Shown here in pieces: positions 26,927-35,669 of a stretch of DNA of 64,000 nucleotides. This DNA comes from Sideroxydans sp. (GTDB lineage: Bacteria; Pseudomonadota; Gammaproteobacteria; Burkholderiales; Gallionellaceae), in contig JAQTTU010000002.1 in assembly GCA_028710605.1 (NCBI GenBank), forward strand, positions 186,001 through 250,000, written 5' to 3'. The translations under genes were made by a program, and so were the position numbers. Positions within the stretch are counted from its first letter, which is position 1. The number at the start of each line of letters is the position of its first letter. The notes under the pieces are model-generated. The model saw only the letters and a program-made list of their open reading frames with translations. It ran no database searches and had not been told where the DNA came from.

Positions 26927-27268
26927 ATGACCGCTTTACCCAAATGCCCCAAATGCAGTTCCGAATACACCTATGAAGACGGCAGCAATTACGTTTGCCC
27001 CGAGTGCGCGCATGAGTGGGCTAAAGATGCGCCTGCCGACAGTGACGAGCAGGCGCGCGTTTACAAGGATGCGTTCGGCAATATGCTGGTGGATGGCGAT
27101 TCGGTGACGGTGATTAAGGATTTGAAAATCAAGGGTTCGTCGTCGGTGGTGAAGGTGGGTACCAAGGTGAAGAACATTCGTCTGGTGGACGGCGACCATG
27201 ACATCGACTGCAAGATCGACGGTATCGGCGCGATGCAGTTGAAGACCGAGTTTGTGAAGAAGGCGTAG
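26927..27268 (+). CDS. yjdM: YjdM/PhnA family zinc-ribbon protein
   Basis: A 113-residue protein with an N-terminal zinc ribbon (CPKC near residue 8 and CPEC near residue 25) and the PhnA/YjdM domain ([21 protein letters not shown]). An ACAGGA site precedes the ATG at 26927. YjdM was once called PhnA from its position near phosphonate genes; its function is not established. It is followed after 5 bases by a small four-cysteine protein gene. Confidence 0.93.
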   Translation: MTALPKCPKCSSEYTYEDGSNYVCPECAHEWAKDAPADSDEQARVYKDAFGNMLVDGDSVTVIKDLKIKGSSSVVKVGTKVKNIRLVDGDHDIDCKIDGIGAMQLKTEFVKKA

Positions 27269-27273
27269 TTGAA

Positions 27274-27471
27274 ATGAGCGGTTGGGGTTGTCCGCACGAA
27301 TTCGATGGCAAGTGCCAGAAGGTGCTGAATAAGCCGTGCGATATTGGAATGAAGGGCTGCGTGCTGGCCGGACGTTTCCGCTTTGCCGATCCAAGCAAGA
27401 ACAGGCCGAAAAAAACACCGCTCGCGGAAACGCCATCAAGCAGCGAGCAACAAGCTGATCAGCAGGGATAA
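27274..27471 (+). CDS. Small four-cysteine protein
   Basis: A 65-residue protein with four cysteines at positions 6, 14, 22 and 29 (GCPHEFDGKCQKVLNKPCD, then KGCVLAGRF), spaced as in a metal-binding knuckle. The tail is polar and low-complexity. It follows yjdM by 5 bases, so the two are probably co-translated. I recall similar small proteins in betaproteobacteria but no function. Confidence 0.75.
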   Translation: MSGWGCPHEFDGKCQKVLNKPCDIGMKGCVLAGRFRFADPSKNRPKKTPLAETPSSSEQQADQQG

Positions 27472-27476
27472 GAATT

Positions 27477-28526
27477 ATGATGACGTTAGATCTCTTTCAA
27501 AGCCCCTCTCCCGCAGGCGGGAGAGGGGTTGGGGTGAGGGGTGTCGGGCTGAATCAAATCTTGCGAATTACCACAGACCCTCATTCCCAGCCCTTCCACC
27601 CGCAAGGGGTACGCCGGTGGGTGCCCCGCTGCTGTGCAGCGACCCTTCCGCAGTCCCGCCTGCGGGAGAAGGGAGTTGGGTTTGCATTGGTGGTGCTGGT
27701 GACGCTGGGTCTCGCGCAATGCGCCAGTGCCGCAGCGCAAGTGTTGCCGCGTCCCGATCACATCGTGATCGTGGTGGAAGAGAACAAGTCGTTCGCGCGC
27801 ATCATCGGCAACAAGGATGCGCCTTACCTCAATGCGCTGGCGCAACGCGGCGTGTTGTTCACCCAGTCCTTCGGCATCACCCATCCCAGTCAGCCGAATT
27901 ATCTGGCGCTGTTTTCCGGTACCACGCGCGGCATTAGCAGCAATTCCTGTCCTTTGGAATTGACGGGAGAGAATCTGGGCGGCGCGTTGATTGCGCAGGG
28001 GTTGAGCTTCGTCAGTTACTCCGAATCCATGCCGCAAGCGGGCTTTGAAGGTTGCCGCTACGGCGCTTACATGCGCAAACACAATCCGGCGGCGAACTGG
28101 AAAGAGCTGGCCGCATTCAATCAGCCGTTCAGCGCGCTTCCAACCGACTTCGAGAAATTGCCGACGGTATCGCTGGTTGTGCCCGACCAGAACAACGACA
28201 TGCACGACGGCAGCATCGCGCAGGGCGATGCGTGGCTGGAGCAACACATCGAGCAATATGCGCAGTGGGCGCTGACGCACAACAGTCTGCTGATCGTGAC
28301 TTGGGATGAAGGCGATTACATCGGAGAGAATCGCATCGCCACGATTTTTGCGGGGGCGATGGTGCAGCCCGGCACATCCGCACAGCGCATCAACCACTAC
28401 ACGCTATTGCGCATGATCTCGGAGATGTACGGCTTGCCGATCTTGGGCGAGAGTGCCAACGAGAAGTCGATTGCGGGTGTGTGGAAAAGCCAACCCGCAG
28501 ACAGAAAAAAAGCAAAATTCAAATAA
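27477..28526 (+). CDS. Phosphoesterase / acid phosphatase family, secreted, with repeat-derived leader
   Basis: A 349-residue protein. From about residue 92 it is a phosphoesterase-family enzyme (alkaline-phosphatase superfamily; phospholipase C and AcpA relatives): IVIVVEENKSFARIIGN, THPSQPNYLALFSGT, VSLVVPDQNNDMHDG and IVTWDEGDY contain the metal-binding Asp/Glu/Asn/His set. A secretion signal (FALVVLVTLGLAQCASA) is at about residues 68-85. The first 68 residues, however, read through a palindromic repeat (SPSPAGGRGVGVRG and more). The ATG at 27477 has an AGGGA site, but the original start may have been displaced; a GTG near 27691 could also serve. Confidence 0.85.
   Translation: MMTLDLFQSPSPAGGRGVGVRGVGLNQILRITTDPHSQPFHPQGVRRWVPRCCAATLPQSRLREKGVGFALVVLVTLGLAQCASAAAQVLPRPDHIVIVVEENKSFARIIGNKDAPYLNALAQRGVLFTQSFGITHPSQPNYLALFSGTTRGISSNSCPLELTGENLGGALIAQGLSFVSYSESMPQAGFEGCRYGAYMRKHNPAANWKELAAFNQPFSALPTDFEKLPTVSLVVPDQNNDMHDGSIAQGDAWLEQHIEQYAQWALTHNSLLIVTWDEGDYIGENRIATIFAGAMVQPGTSAQRINHYTLLRMISEMYGLPILGESANEKSIAGVWKSQPADRKKAKFK
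27503..27680. repeat. Repeat D, palindromic segments inside a coding region
   Basis: A hairpin at 27503-27528 (cccctctcccgc / gcgggagagggg) and a second at about 27652-27671 (tcccgcctgcggga) flank a GC-rich core. They occupy the region between the start codon and the signal peptide of the phosphoesterase gene. Confidence 0.75.
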
Positions 28527-28542
28527 GCAACTCCTCGGGAAG

Positions 28543-28563
28543 GCGCGTCAATAGGCGATCTGT
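28543..28563 (+). repeat. Repeat C copy
   Basis: gcgcgtcaataggcgatctg, followed at 28573-28593 by a second module (cttgatggagtgcgcgtatt). The same two-module order is seen at 36851-36903. Confidence 0.75.
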
Positions 28564-28609
28564 GTGCCGTACTTGATGGAGTGCGCGTATTTATTGACTT
28601 GCGGGCAAG

Positions 28610-29046
28610 GAGGTAGGCTAGTGCAACAGCCTGATCGAAAGTCTTCCCGGTAAGCATGGCATTCCACACCTTGTTAGGGGATGCCCAATTCAGAGTCTTC
28701 CGAGGGCGTTCATTGAGCTTCCGAGCGATCCAGTTCAGTTCGATCTGGGTCACCTCGCGCATGTCCATGCCCTTAGGCATGGTACTGGCGTAATAGCCCG
28801 TTGATGTTCTCACAGCCCCCTCGCTGCCCTGATCGTAGGTAAGCGTCTTGCGTCAGGGAAGCGGTATGGTCGCCAGTTTTTGTTTGAAGCCCAGATAGGT
28901 ACTGTAGGCATCGTGGCGCTCGAGCTCACGAGAAATGGTGTTCGGACTGCGTGTAGTCTGCGGACAATCTCCCGCAAACTACTGCCCTGCGCCAATCTGC
29001 AACTGATCCGCTCTCTTTCTTCCGCGCTTAATTGCGTATAGTTCAT
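28610..29046 (-). pseudogene. IS30-family transposase remnant
   Basis: Pieces of an IS30 transposase can be read in shifting frames on the minus strand. The HTH start is MNYTQLSAEERERISCRLAQ, continuing as PNTISRELERHDAYSTY in another frame. Then come KTLTYDQGSE, with the catalytic aspartate, and finally IARKLNERPRKTLNWASPNK. The middle catalytic part is deleted, and there are at least three frameshifts in under 450 bases. No terminal inverted repeats were found. Dead element. Confidence 0.85.
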
Positions 29047-29113
29047 TTCCTCTTCCTCATTCCTCCATCTCCACATAGAAGTATTGCACTTGGAGGTCGA
29101 GACCGCCGTATGC

Positions 29114-32100
29114 TCAGGCCGCCGTTTTTGCGACCAGCACCAGCACGACATCCTGTGTTTCCGATTCCGCGTTCATCTGGTGGCTGAAGCAGTCGTACTC
29201 GGCATCTTGCTGATTTCTCCAGCCGCGCAATTCGCCCGAGCCGTCGCGCACAGCCTGTTGCGCCAAGTCGTTCAGGGTCGCTGGCAAGCACTCGGCGGCA
29301 ACGTGTCCCAGCAGGGTCGCGCCCAGAATTTCCTCGGCCTTGTTATTCGCCACGATGATCTTGCCGTCGATGTCGATGCCGATCACGCCGGTGGGCAGAT
29401 ATTCCAGCACTTCCTGCGAGGCTTTGAGCGACACCAGACTGTTCAGCGAATCGAGCAGGGTCTGGTCCACTTTGCGTTCCAGCAATTGTTTGGCGAGGGT
29501 CAATTCCTTGTTGGTTGCGGCGAGTTGCGCGAGCAGTGAATCGTGCGCTTGTTTCAATTCATAGCTCTGCATCGCTTCGCGTATCTGGCCGCGCAGTTGC
29601 TCGTGATCCCACGACTTGGACAGGAATTTATACACCGCGCCTTCGTTGATCGCGTCGGCCACCGCTTGCAGATCGGTATGGCCGGAAAGCACCAAGCGCA
29701 TGCTGTCGGGATAGAGCTGCTTGGCGCGGCGCAGCAATTCCATGCCGCTCATTTCCGGCAGATGCTGGTCGGTCACGATCACGCCCACGCGGTGGCTGGC
29801 CAGCATGCCCAGCGCATCCTGCGCGCTGCCGGTGCGCAGCACGTGACAACCGTCGCGGCGCAACAGTTGGGCGAGCGCGTCCTGACTATTTCCCCCGTCT
29901 TCCACCAGCAAAACGGCGGCCGGCTGTTCGCCGGTGTTCAAGTCCGGCGCGAGCTGTGTGCCCTGTTGCAGCATGGCGGTGATTTCCGCGTCGGGTTTGG
30001 GTTTGCTGAAATAGTAGCCCTGGATTTCGTCGCAGTGTCGCAGGCGCAGGAAAGCCAGTTGCTCTTTGGTCTCCACGCCTTCCGCGATCACTTTGAGCTT
30101 CAGGTCATGCGCCATGGAAATGATGGCCCCGACGATGGCGGCATCTTCCGGGTCGCTCACGATGTCGCGCACGAAAGTCTGGTCGATTTTCAAACGGCCG
30201 ATCGGGAAACGCTTGAGATAGCTCAGCGATGAATAGCCGGTACCGAAATCGTCGAGCGCCAGCACGATGCCCATCGCGCGCAACTGCTGCAACACTTCGA
30301 ACACGTATTCGGCCTGCTCGATCAGGATGCCTTCGGTCAGCTCCAGCTCCAGATAGCGCGCTTCCAGATCGCAGGCCAGCAGGGCATCGCGCACCGACTG
30401 CACGAAGCCGCGCTCCCTGATTTGACGCGCAGACAGATTCACCGCGACCACGATGGGCAGCCCCTGATCTTGCCACGCCTTGGCCGCGCGACAGGCCTGT
30501 TGCAGCACCCATTTGCCGATGGGAATAATCAGCCCGCACTCTTCGGCCACGGGAATGAATTTGGCCGGAGACACCCAGCCCAGTTTCGGGTGATGCCAGC
30601 GCAGCAGCGCCTCCACTCCCACGATGTTGCCGCTTTTCAAATCCACTTGCGGCTGGTAGTTCAGCGTCAATTCGTCGTGCTGCAAAGCGCGGTGCAAATC
30701 GCTGCCGAGACTCAGCGACTCGGCGGCGCGCTGGTTCATTTCCGGCGCGTAGAACTGGTAGTGGTTGCGCCCTCTATCCTTGGCGCGGAACATGGCCAGT
30801 TCGGCATGTTTGAGCAAGCCTTCCGCATCTTCGCCGTCCTGCGGATAGACGGCGATGCCTATGCTCGCGGTGACGTACAAATCCTGCATGTCGCGCAGCA
30901 TGGCTTCGGAAAATGTCTTGAGCAATTTGTCCGCGACGATGGCCGCATCCTCGATTTTTGCCAGCTCGGGCATGGCGATCACGAACTCGTCGCCGCCCAG
31001 CCGCGCCACCGTGTCCAGCTCGCGCACACAGGCCGACAGGCGCGCCGCCACTTCCTGCAACACCATGTCGCCCGCGTGATGGCCGAGGCTGTCGTTAACC
31101 AGCTTGAAACTGTCCAGGTCGAGCACCACCAGCGCGATGAGGCCGTCGTTGCGCTGCGCGTGCACGATGGCCTGCGACAGGCGATCCTGAAACAGGTTGC
31201 GGTTGGCCAGCCCGGTCAGGGTATCGAAGTTGGCCATGCGTTCCAGCTCCGTCTCATAGTTCTTGCGCCGCGTGATGTCGCGCGCCACGCCGATGAAATG
31301 CGTCACCTCGCCGCTGTCGTCCCATACCGGCGACACATACAACTCGTTCCAGAACTGGCTGCCGTCCTTGCGGTAATTGCGCAACACGGCGTGGCTGTCG
31401 CGCCGCTCGCGCAGCGCGCTGCGGATGTTTTCCATCTCCGGCTGTTCGCGGTCGCCGCCCAGCAGAAAACGCGGATTGCGGCCCAATACTTCCTCCGCGC
31501 TGTAGCCGGTGATGCTGGTGAAAGCCGGGTTGACATAGATCAGCGGCAGTTGCGGCTGGGTGACATCGACGATGGCGATGGAGTTGTCGCTGGCCTCCAG
31601 CGCCCGCCCGTACAGGCGCAGCTTCTCCTCGGCGCGCATCTCTTCCGTTCTATCCAGCAGGCTCAGCACCAGCCCGGTGACGTGTCCCCGCGTATCCTTG
31701 ACGGGTTGCAGGCTCCAATCCCAGTAAGTGACCCCGCGCTCCTTGTTGTGTTCATACACGAAAGGCTTGGCGAACACGGTATAGGGCAGGCCGCGCTCAA
31801 GCACGTCGCGGAAAATTTGCTCGTTTTCACTGTTGGGGAACAACTGAAAATGGTTCTTGCCGACAAAATAGTCCGGGGGGTGCCCGTCCGCAGCGGCATA
31901 CGCTTGGTTGACGCGGATGAAATTGAAATCGGCATCCATATAGGCGATCAGCGTGCGCAGGTTGGCGAAGATGCGCTCCAGCAGTTCGTTGGTTTTGAAC
32001 AGGCTTTGCTGGTACAGCTTGCGCTCGGTGATGTCGCTGAAAAATCCGATCAGCGCTTTGCGTCCGTCCAGGTTAAGGGTCGATGCCTTGATCGACACAT

Positions 32101-32509
32101 CCAGCAATTCTCCGTACTTGGTGACAAGCTGCGTCTCGATGCGCTCGCCGTCCGCGCCGGCAAGATGTTGCGCGAAACAGCTGGAGACCGCCGCTTGCCC
32201 CGCTTCGGCGGGGTGGAGTATTTTTTGCGGTTTGCCGACAAGCTCGGCTTTGTCCCAGCCGGATAGCCGTTCCATCGCGCGGTTGAGATCGAGGAGTTCG
32301 CCGGTTTGCGCATCGGCGATGCCGATGGCGAGGGGGGCTTCTTCGAACAGCTGGCGGTAATGCCGCGCGCTTTCCATGGAATCCGCCGCCATGCGCCGCG
32401 CCAGGTCGAGCGCGCTGGTTCTGCTTTTTGCCATATTGCGAAACACGGCGAACAGCAGCAGGCTGATCGCCAGACCGGCCAGCAGAATGGGAATCAGAAA
32501 ATACGACAT
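29114..32509 (-). CDS. Membrane GGDEF/EAL hybrid with PAS domains, receiver and C-terminal PAS
   Basis: About 1131 residues: one N-terminal membrane helix, three PAS domains (about 50-420), GGDEF (about 430-590), EAL (605-855), a receiver (885-1000) and a fourth PAS (1045-1125). RLGGDEFVIA is intact and the inhibitory RxxD (RELD) lies five residues ahead. The EAL part keeps VEALLRW, ELTEG, DDFGTGYSS and EGVET. The receiver keeps VEDGG and a phosphoacceptor aspartate in VIVTDQHLP. It should make and/or degrade c-di-GMP. A receiver placed after EAL is unusual. The start may be the ATG at 32509 or a GTG at 32524; neither has a clear ribosome site. Confidence 0.93.
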   Translation of the reverse strand: MSYFLIPILLAGLAISLLLFAVFRNMAKSRTSALDLARRMAADSMESARHYRQLFEEAPLAIGIADAQTGELLDLNRAMERLSGWDKAELVGKPQKILHPAEAGQAAVSSCFAQHLAGADGERIETQLVTKYGELLDVSIKASTLNLDGRKALIGFFSDITERKLYQQSLFKTNELLERIFANLRTLIAYMDADFNFIRVNQAYAAADGHPPDYFVGKNHFQLFPNSENEQIFRDVLERGLPYTVFAKPFVYEHNKERGVTYWDWSLQPVKDTRGHVTGLVLSLLDRTEEMRAEEKLRLYGRALEASDNSIAIVDVTQPQLPLIYVNPAFTSITGYSAEEVLGRNPRFLLGGDREQPEMENIRSALRERRDSHAVLRNYRKDGSQFWNELYVSPVWDDSGEVTHFIGVARDITRRKNYETELERMANFDTLTGLANRNLFQDRLSQAIVHAQRNDGLIALVVLDLDSFKLVNDSLGHHAGDMVLQEVAARLSACVRELDTVARLGGDEFVIAMPELAKIEDAAIVADKLLKTFSEAMLRDMQDLYVTASIGIAVYPQDGEDAEGLLKHAELAMFRAKDRGRNHYQFYAPEMNQRAAESLSLGSDLHRALQHDELTLNYQPQVDLKSGNIVGVEALLRWHHPKLGWVSPAKFIPVAEECGLIIPIGKWVLQQACRAAKAWQDQGLPIVVAVNLSARQIRERGFVQSVRDALLACDLEARYLELELTEGILIEQAEYVFEVLQQLRAMGIVLALDDFGTGYSSLSYLKRFPIGRLKIDQTFVRDIVSDPEDAAIVGAIISMAHDLKLKVIAEGVETKEQLAFLRLRHCDEIQGYYFSKPKPDAEITAMLQQGTQLAPDLNTGEQPAAVLLVEDGGNSQDALAQLLRRDGCHVLRTGSAQDALGMLASHRVGVIVTDQHLPEMSGMELLRRAKQLYPDSMRLVLSGHTDLQAVADAINEGAVYKFLSKSWDHEQLRGQIREAMQSYELKQAHDSLLAQLAATNKELTLAKQLLERKVDQTLLDSLNSLVSLKASQEVLEYLPTGVIGIDIDGKIIVANNKAEEILGATLLGHVAAECLPATLNDLAQQAVRDGSGELRGWRNQQDAEYDCFSHQMNAESETQDVVLVLVAKTAA

Positions 32510-32707
32510 GGCGGCGCTTGTCACTTGAGCGGCGATTTAACCGCCAGCCGCTGGCGATAACCGGCGACATCCGACGAGATCGGGGACGGGAAGCTCGGTG
32601 CTTGCCATGGCCGCACTTGTTTGTTGGTAGTCAGACACTGGCTTCTCCCTTCATGATGTTGCCGCTATTTCGATGCACCGGCAGATACAGCAAGCAAACG
32701 TGCAAAC

Positions 32708-33418
32708 TCAATCCGTTGCCTGTGGACTCAACTCCCGATACTCGAAAAAATGCGGAAAAAATGCCGGATGCTGCGTTTCCATCGGCGTGCGCCGGTGTTT
32801 GTGGATGCAATGGCAGCCGAACGCGGTGATGGACAGGCGCACCAGTTCGACCAGCGACGTTGCCCCCAGTTTTTTCATCAACCTCGCGCGGTGAAATTCC
32901 ACGGTGCGCGCGCTCATGTTCAATAGCTCGGAAATTTCGCGGCTGGACTTGCTTTCCAGCATGCTGTTCAGGATTTCCCGCTCGCGCCGGGTGAGCTGTT
33001 CAAACAGTTGGCGCACCTCGTGCTGATGGCGCAAAGCCCGGCGGTTGGCGCTGTCCAGGCTGATGGCATTCCTGACCGACTCCAGCAAGGCTTCGCCCTC
33101 GACCGGCTTCTCGAAGAAATCCAGCGCGCCGTTTTTGAGCACCGCCAGCGCGCCGCGCGCGTCGCTCAACGTGGTCAGAATAATGACGGGAAGCACGACA
33201 TGGCGCTGGACAAGCAAACGATGCAACTCCGCCCCGCCCATTTCCGGCACCGACATATCCAGCAGCAAACAGCCGGGACGCTCAACGTTGCAGGTTTCCA
33301 GAAAGGCTTCGGCAGTCGTGAAAATTTCGTAGCGCAGTTTGGCCTGGTCGAACAAATTGGCCAGCGTCTTGAGCAAAGCCGTCTCGGCAGCGGCTACAAA
33401 TATGGTAGGTCTCTGCAT
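32708..33418 (-). CDS. FixJ/LuxR-type response regulator with degenerate acidic pocket
   Basis: A 236-residue protein with a receiver (5-120) and a LuxR-type helix-turn-helix (about 138-200: LTRREREILNSMLESKSSRE, then SARTVEFHRARLMKKLG). The phosphoacceptor site (LLLDMSVPE), Thr (ILTTLSD) and Lys (FFEKPV) are present. The usual acidic pair after strand 1 is replaced: IFVAAAETAL instead of VDDD. Metal binding and phosphorylation are therefore doubtful. AAGGTGT precedes the ATG. It lies upstream of the GGDEF/EAL gene on the same strand and may be co-transcribed with it. Confidence 0.9.
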   Translation of the reverse strand: MQRPTIFVAAAETALLKTLANLFDQAKLRYEIFTTAEAFLETCNVERPGCLLLDMSVPEMGGAELHRLLVQRHVVLPVIILTTLSDARGALAVLKNGALDFFEKPVEGEALLESVRNAISLDSANRRALRHQHEVRQLFEQLTRREREILNSMLESKSSREISELLNMSARTVEFHRARLMKKLGATSLVELVRLSITAFGCHCIHKHRRTPMETQHPAFFPHFFEYRELSPQATD

Positions 33419-33958
33419 ACACCTTATTCTTATCGAAAAATTAAACTCCCCCGGTCATTCCGATGAAGCCCGGCTAAAACCGGCGCTTCAATTTGCGGCT
33501 GTATTGCCCGTCTTTACGCGATTTCGACCCATCATACTTTTCCTGATCGCGCGGAACATACCCGTCCCGATTGTAAGGAAATCGTACAAGAAAGAATATC
33601 CGTAGATATACCGGCTTGGGCCGTGCCGCCAGCGAAAGCTGCAACGGATGAAGAGGCAGAAAAGACGGGCATCTTCGGGCAGTGACCGGCGGCAACAGGC
33701 AAATGATTATTGCTGCGCCGCGCGCGTCTTGGGATAAGCTGGCAATCGGCGCTGGAGTTAACCCAAATAATCCATTAGAACCAAACTCACTCCTTCCCCC
33801 TTGCAGGGGGAAGGCTGGGATGGGGGTAGAGTTGCTGAACGGCCACATTTCTACCTCCTCCCTAACCCTCCCCCTGCAAGGGGGAGGGGACGTTTCGGCT
33901 AATGAATTATCTGGGGTTAAACTACAACCATAGACGCAATTAAAATTTCGAGGTCGCC
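33419..33958. other. 540-base gap with repeat D
   Basis: There is no convincing gene here. It contains the divergent promoters for the FixJ-like regulator and the HlyD-like gene. At 33786-33891 there is a repeat-D inverted pair (tccttcccccttgcaggggg and ccctgcaagggggagg). Confidence 0.6.
33786..33891. repeat. Repeat D, inverted pair
   Basis: Arms at 33791-33832 and 33855-33891, each a hairpin around CCCTTGCAGGGG/CCCCTGCAAGGGG. It lies about 70 bases upstream of the HlyD-like gene. Confidence 0.8.
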
Positions 33959-34747
33959 ATGAATCCATCCCGACTGCTGTTGCTCGCGTTGAGTTGCGCC
34001 CTGCTCGCCGCATGCGGCGAGTCGGCCGCGCCGTTTTATCAGGGCTACGCGGAAGGCGAATGGCTGTATCTTGCCGCGCCGCAGGGCGGCTATCTGGAAA
34101 CGCTGAATGTGGCGCGCGGCGCGCGCGCGACCAAGGGCGGCAAGGCCTTCACTTTATCCAGCGAGCAGAACGCCGCGCGGAACGACAGCAGCACCGCCGC
34201 GCTGGAAGCGCAATTGCGCGCCGCCGAGTCGGCGCTCAAATTCGCCAACGCGCAACTCAAACGCCAGCAGGAATTGGCCAAACAGAATTTCGCCTCGGCC
34301 TCGCGCACCGATGAATTGCTTTCCGCGCAATCGCAAGCGGCGGCGCAGGTGCGCGTGCTGCGCGAACAGTTGGGCAACAAGACGGTGCAGATTCCCGAAA
34401 GCGGCGAAGTTTCCGAAACCTATTACCGCCCCGGCGAATGGGTGCCGCCCGGGCAGCCAGTAATGAGCCTGTTGCCGGACGACAAACGCCGCATCCGTTT
34501 CTTCGTGCCGGAAACACAATTGGCCAACACCGCCATCGGGCAGAGCATCGAAGCGCGTTGCGACGGTTGCGCCGCGCCGATCGCGGCCACCATCAACTTC
34601 ATCGCCGCGCAGGCCGAATACACGCCACCGGTGATCTACAGCCAGGGTTCGCGCGAAAAACTGGTGTTCCGCGTGGAAGCGATCCCGTCGCCGCAGGATG
34701 CCGCGCGCCTGCGTCCGGGGCTGCCGCTGGAGGTCACGCTCAAGTGA
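33959..34747 (+). CDS. HlyD/YbhG-type periplasmic adaptor lipoprotein
   Basis: A 262-residue membrane-fusion-type protein with a lipoprotein signal (LLAACGES, cysteine 19). It is followed by biotinyl-lipoyl-like halves around a coiled-coil hairpin (about 75-135) and a beta-barrel part with VPPGQPVMSLLPDDKRRIRF. It is the adaptor of an ABC exporter of the YbhG-YbhF-YbhS type. Its stop overlaps the ATPase start (GTGA), so the three genes form an operon. The substrate is unknown; E. coli relatives affect drug tolerance. Confidence 0.9.
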   Translation: MNPSRLLLLALSCALLAACGESAAPFYQGYAEGEWLYLAAPQGGYLETLNVARGARATKGGKAFTLSSEQNAARNDSSTAALEAQLRAAESALKFANAQLKRQQELAKQNFASASRTDELLSAQSQAAAQVRVLREQLGNKTVQIPESGEVSETYYRPGEWVPPGQPVMSLLPDDKRRIRFFVPETQLANTAIGQSIEARCDGCAAPIAATINFIAAQAEYTPPVIYSQGSREKLVFRVEAIPSPQDAARLRPGLPLEVTLK

Positions 34748-35667
34748 CTTTCGCCATCGACGTGCGCGGCATCAACAAACATTTCGGCGACAAGCACGTC
34801 GTGCGCGATCTCGCCCTGCAAGTCAAACAGGGCGAGATCTTCGGCTTCCTCGGCCCCAACGGCAGCGGCAAAACCACCTCCATCCGCATGCTGTGCGGGC
34901 TGCTCACGCCGGACAGCGGCTCGGGTACGTGTCTGGGTTACAACGTGCTGAGCGAAAGCGTGGAAATCAAAAAGCTCGTCGGCTACATGACGCAGAAATT
35001 TTCGCTGTGGGACGACCTGACCATCGCCGAGAATCTGGATTTCGTGGCGCGCATGTTCGGCATGCAAGAACGCAAGCAAGCTGTCGCGCAGGCGCTCGAA
35101 GAACTGGGATTGACGGCGCGGCGCGACCAGCTCGCGGGCACGCTTTCCGGCGGTTGGAAACAGCGGCTGGCTTTGGCCTCGTGCCTGCTGCACCGCCCGA
35201 AATTGCTGTTGCTGGACGAGCCGACCGCCGGAGTCGATCCCAAAGCGCGCCGCGATTTCTGGGAAGAGATTCACCGCCTGTCGGCGGCGGGTATCACCAT
35301 TCTGGTTTCCACGCATTACATGGACGAGGCGGAGCGCTGCCACCGTCTGGCTTACCTCGCTTACGGCAACCTGCTCGCCAGCGGCACCGCCGACGAGATC
35401 GTCGCCGCGCAGCAACTGAGCACCTGGATCGTCGGCGGGCAGGACACGCAACGCCATGTCGAGGCCATCCGCCAGTTGCACGGCGTGGAGCAAGTCACCA
35501 CCTTCGGCATGACGCTGCATGTGAGCGGCAGAGATGCCGGACGGCTCGAAACCGCGCTCACGCAATTCGGCCGACAACACCGATTGCAGATCGAACGCGG
35601 CACGCCGTCGCTGGAAGATGCGTTCATCCATTTGATGCGCGATGCGCGCGACCAGTTCGAGAACTGA
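34744..35667 (+). CDS. ABC exporter ATP-binding protein (YbhF-like, single domain)
   Basis: A 307-residue ATPase with Walker A GPNGSGKTTS, signature LSGGWKQRL, Walker B LLLLDEPTAGVDP and switch histidine STHYMDEAE. It starts at a GTG overlapping the previous stop. E. coli YbhF has two ATPase halves; this one has a single domain and may dimerise. An upstream in-frame extension into the adaptor gene was rejected. Neighbours are the adaptor and permease. Confidence 0.93.
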   Translation: MTFAIDVRGINKHFGDKHVVRDLALQVKQGEIFGFLGPNGSGKTTSIRMLCGLLTPDSGSGTCLGYNVLSESVEIKKLVGYMTQKFSLWDDLTIAENLDFVARMFGMQERKQAVAQALEELGLTARRDQLAGTLSGGWKQRLALASCLLHRPKLLLLDEPTAGVDPKARRDFWEEIHRLSAAGITILVSTHYMDEAERCHRLAYLAYGNLLASGTADEIVAAQQLSTWIVGGQDTQRHVEAIRQLHGVEQVTTFGMTLHVSGRDAGRLETALTQFGRQHRLQIERGTPSLEDAFIHLMRDARDQFEN

Positions 35668-35669
35668 GC

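Noticed and set aside
30422-32266. Long open frame (about 614 codons) on the plus strand, antisense to the GGDEF/EAL gene
   Set aside because: The minus strand reads a complete set of PAS, GGDEF and EAL motifs. The plus frame gives a His/Gln/Val-rich protein without any domain, as expected for antisense of GC-rich coding DNA.
34438-34743. N-terminal extension of the ABC ATPase into the adaptor gene
   Set aside because: The adaptor frame is clearly coding there; the ATPase starts at the GTG overlapping its stop.
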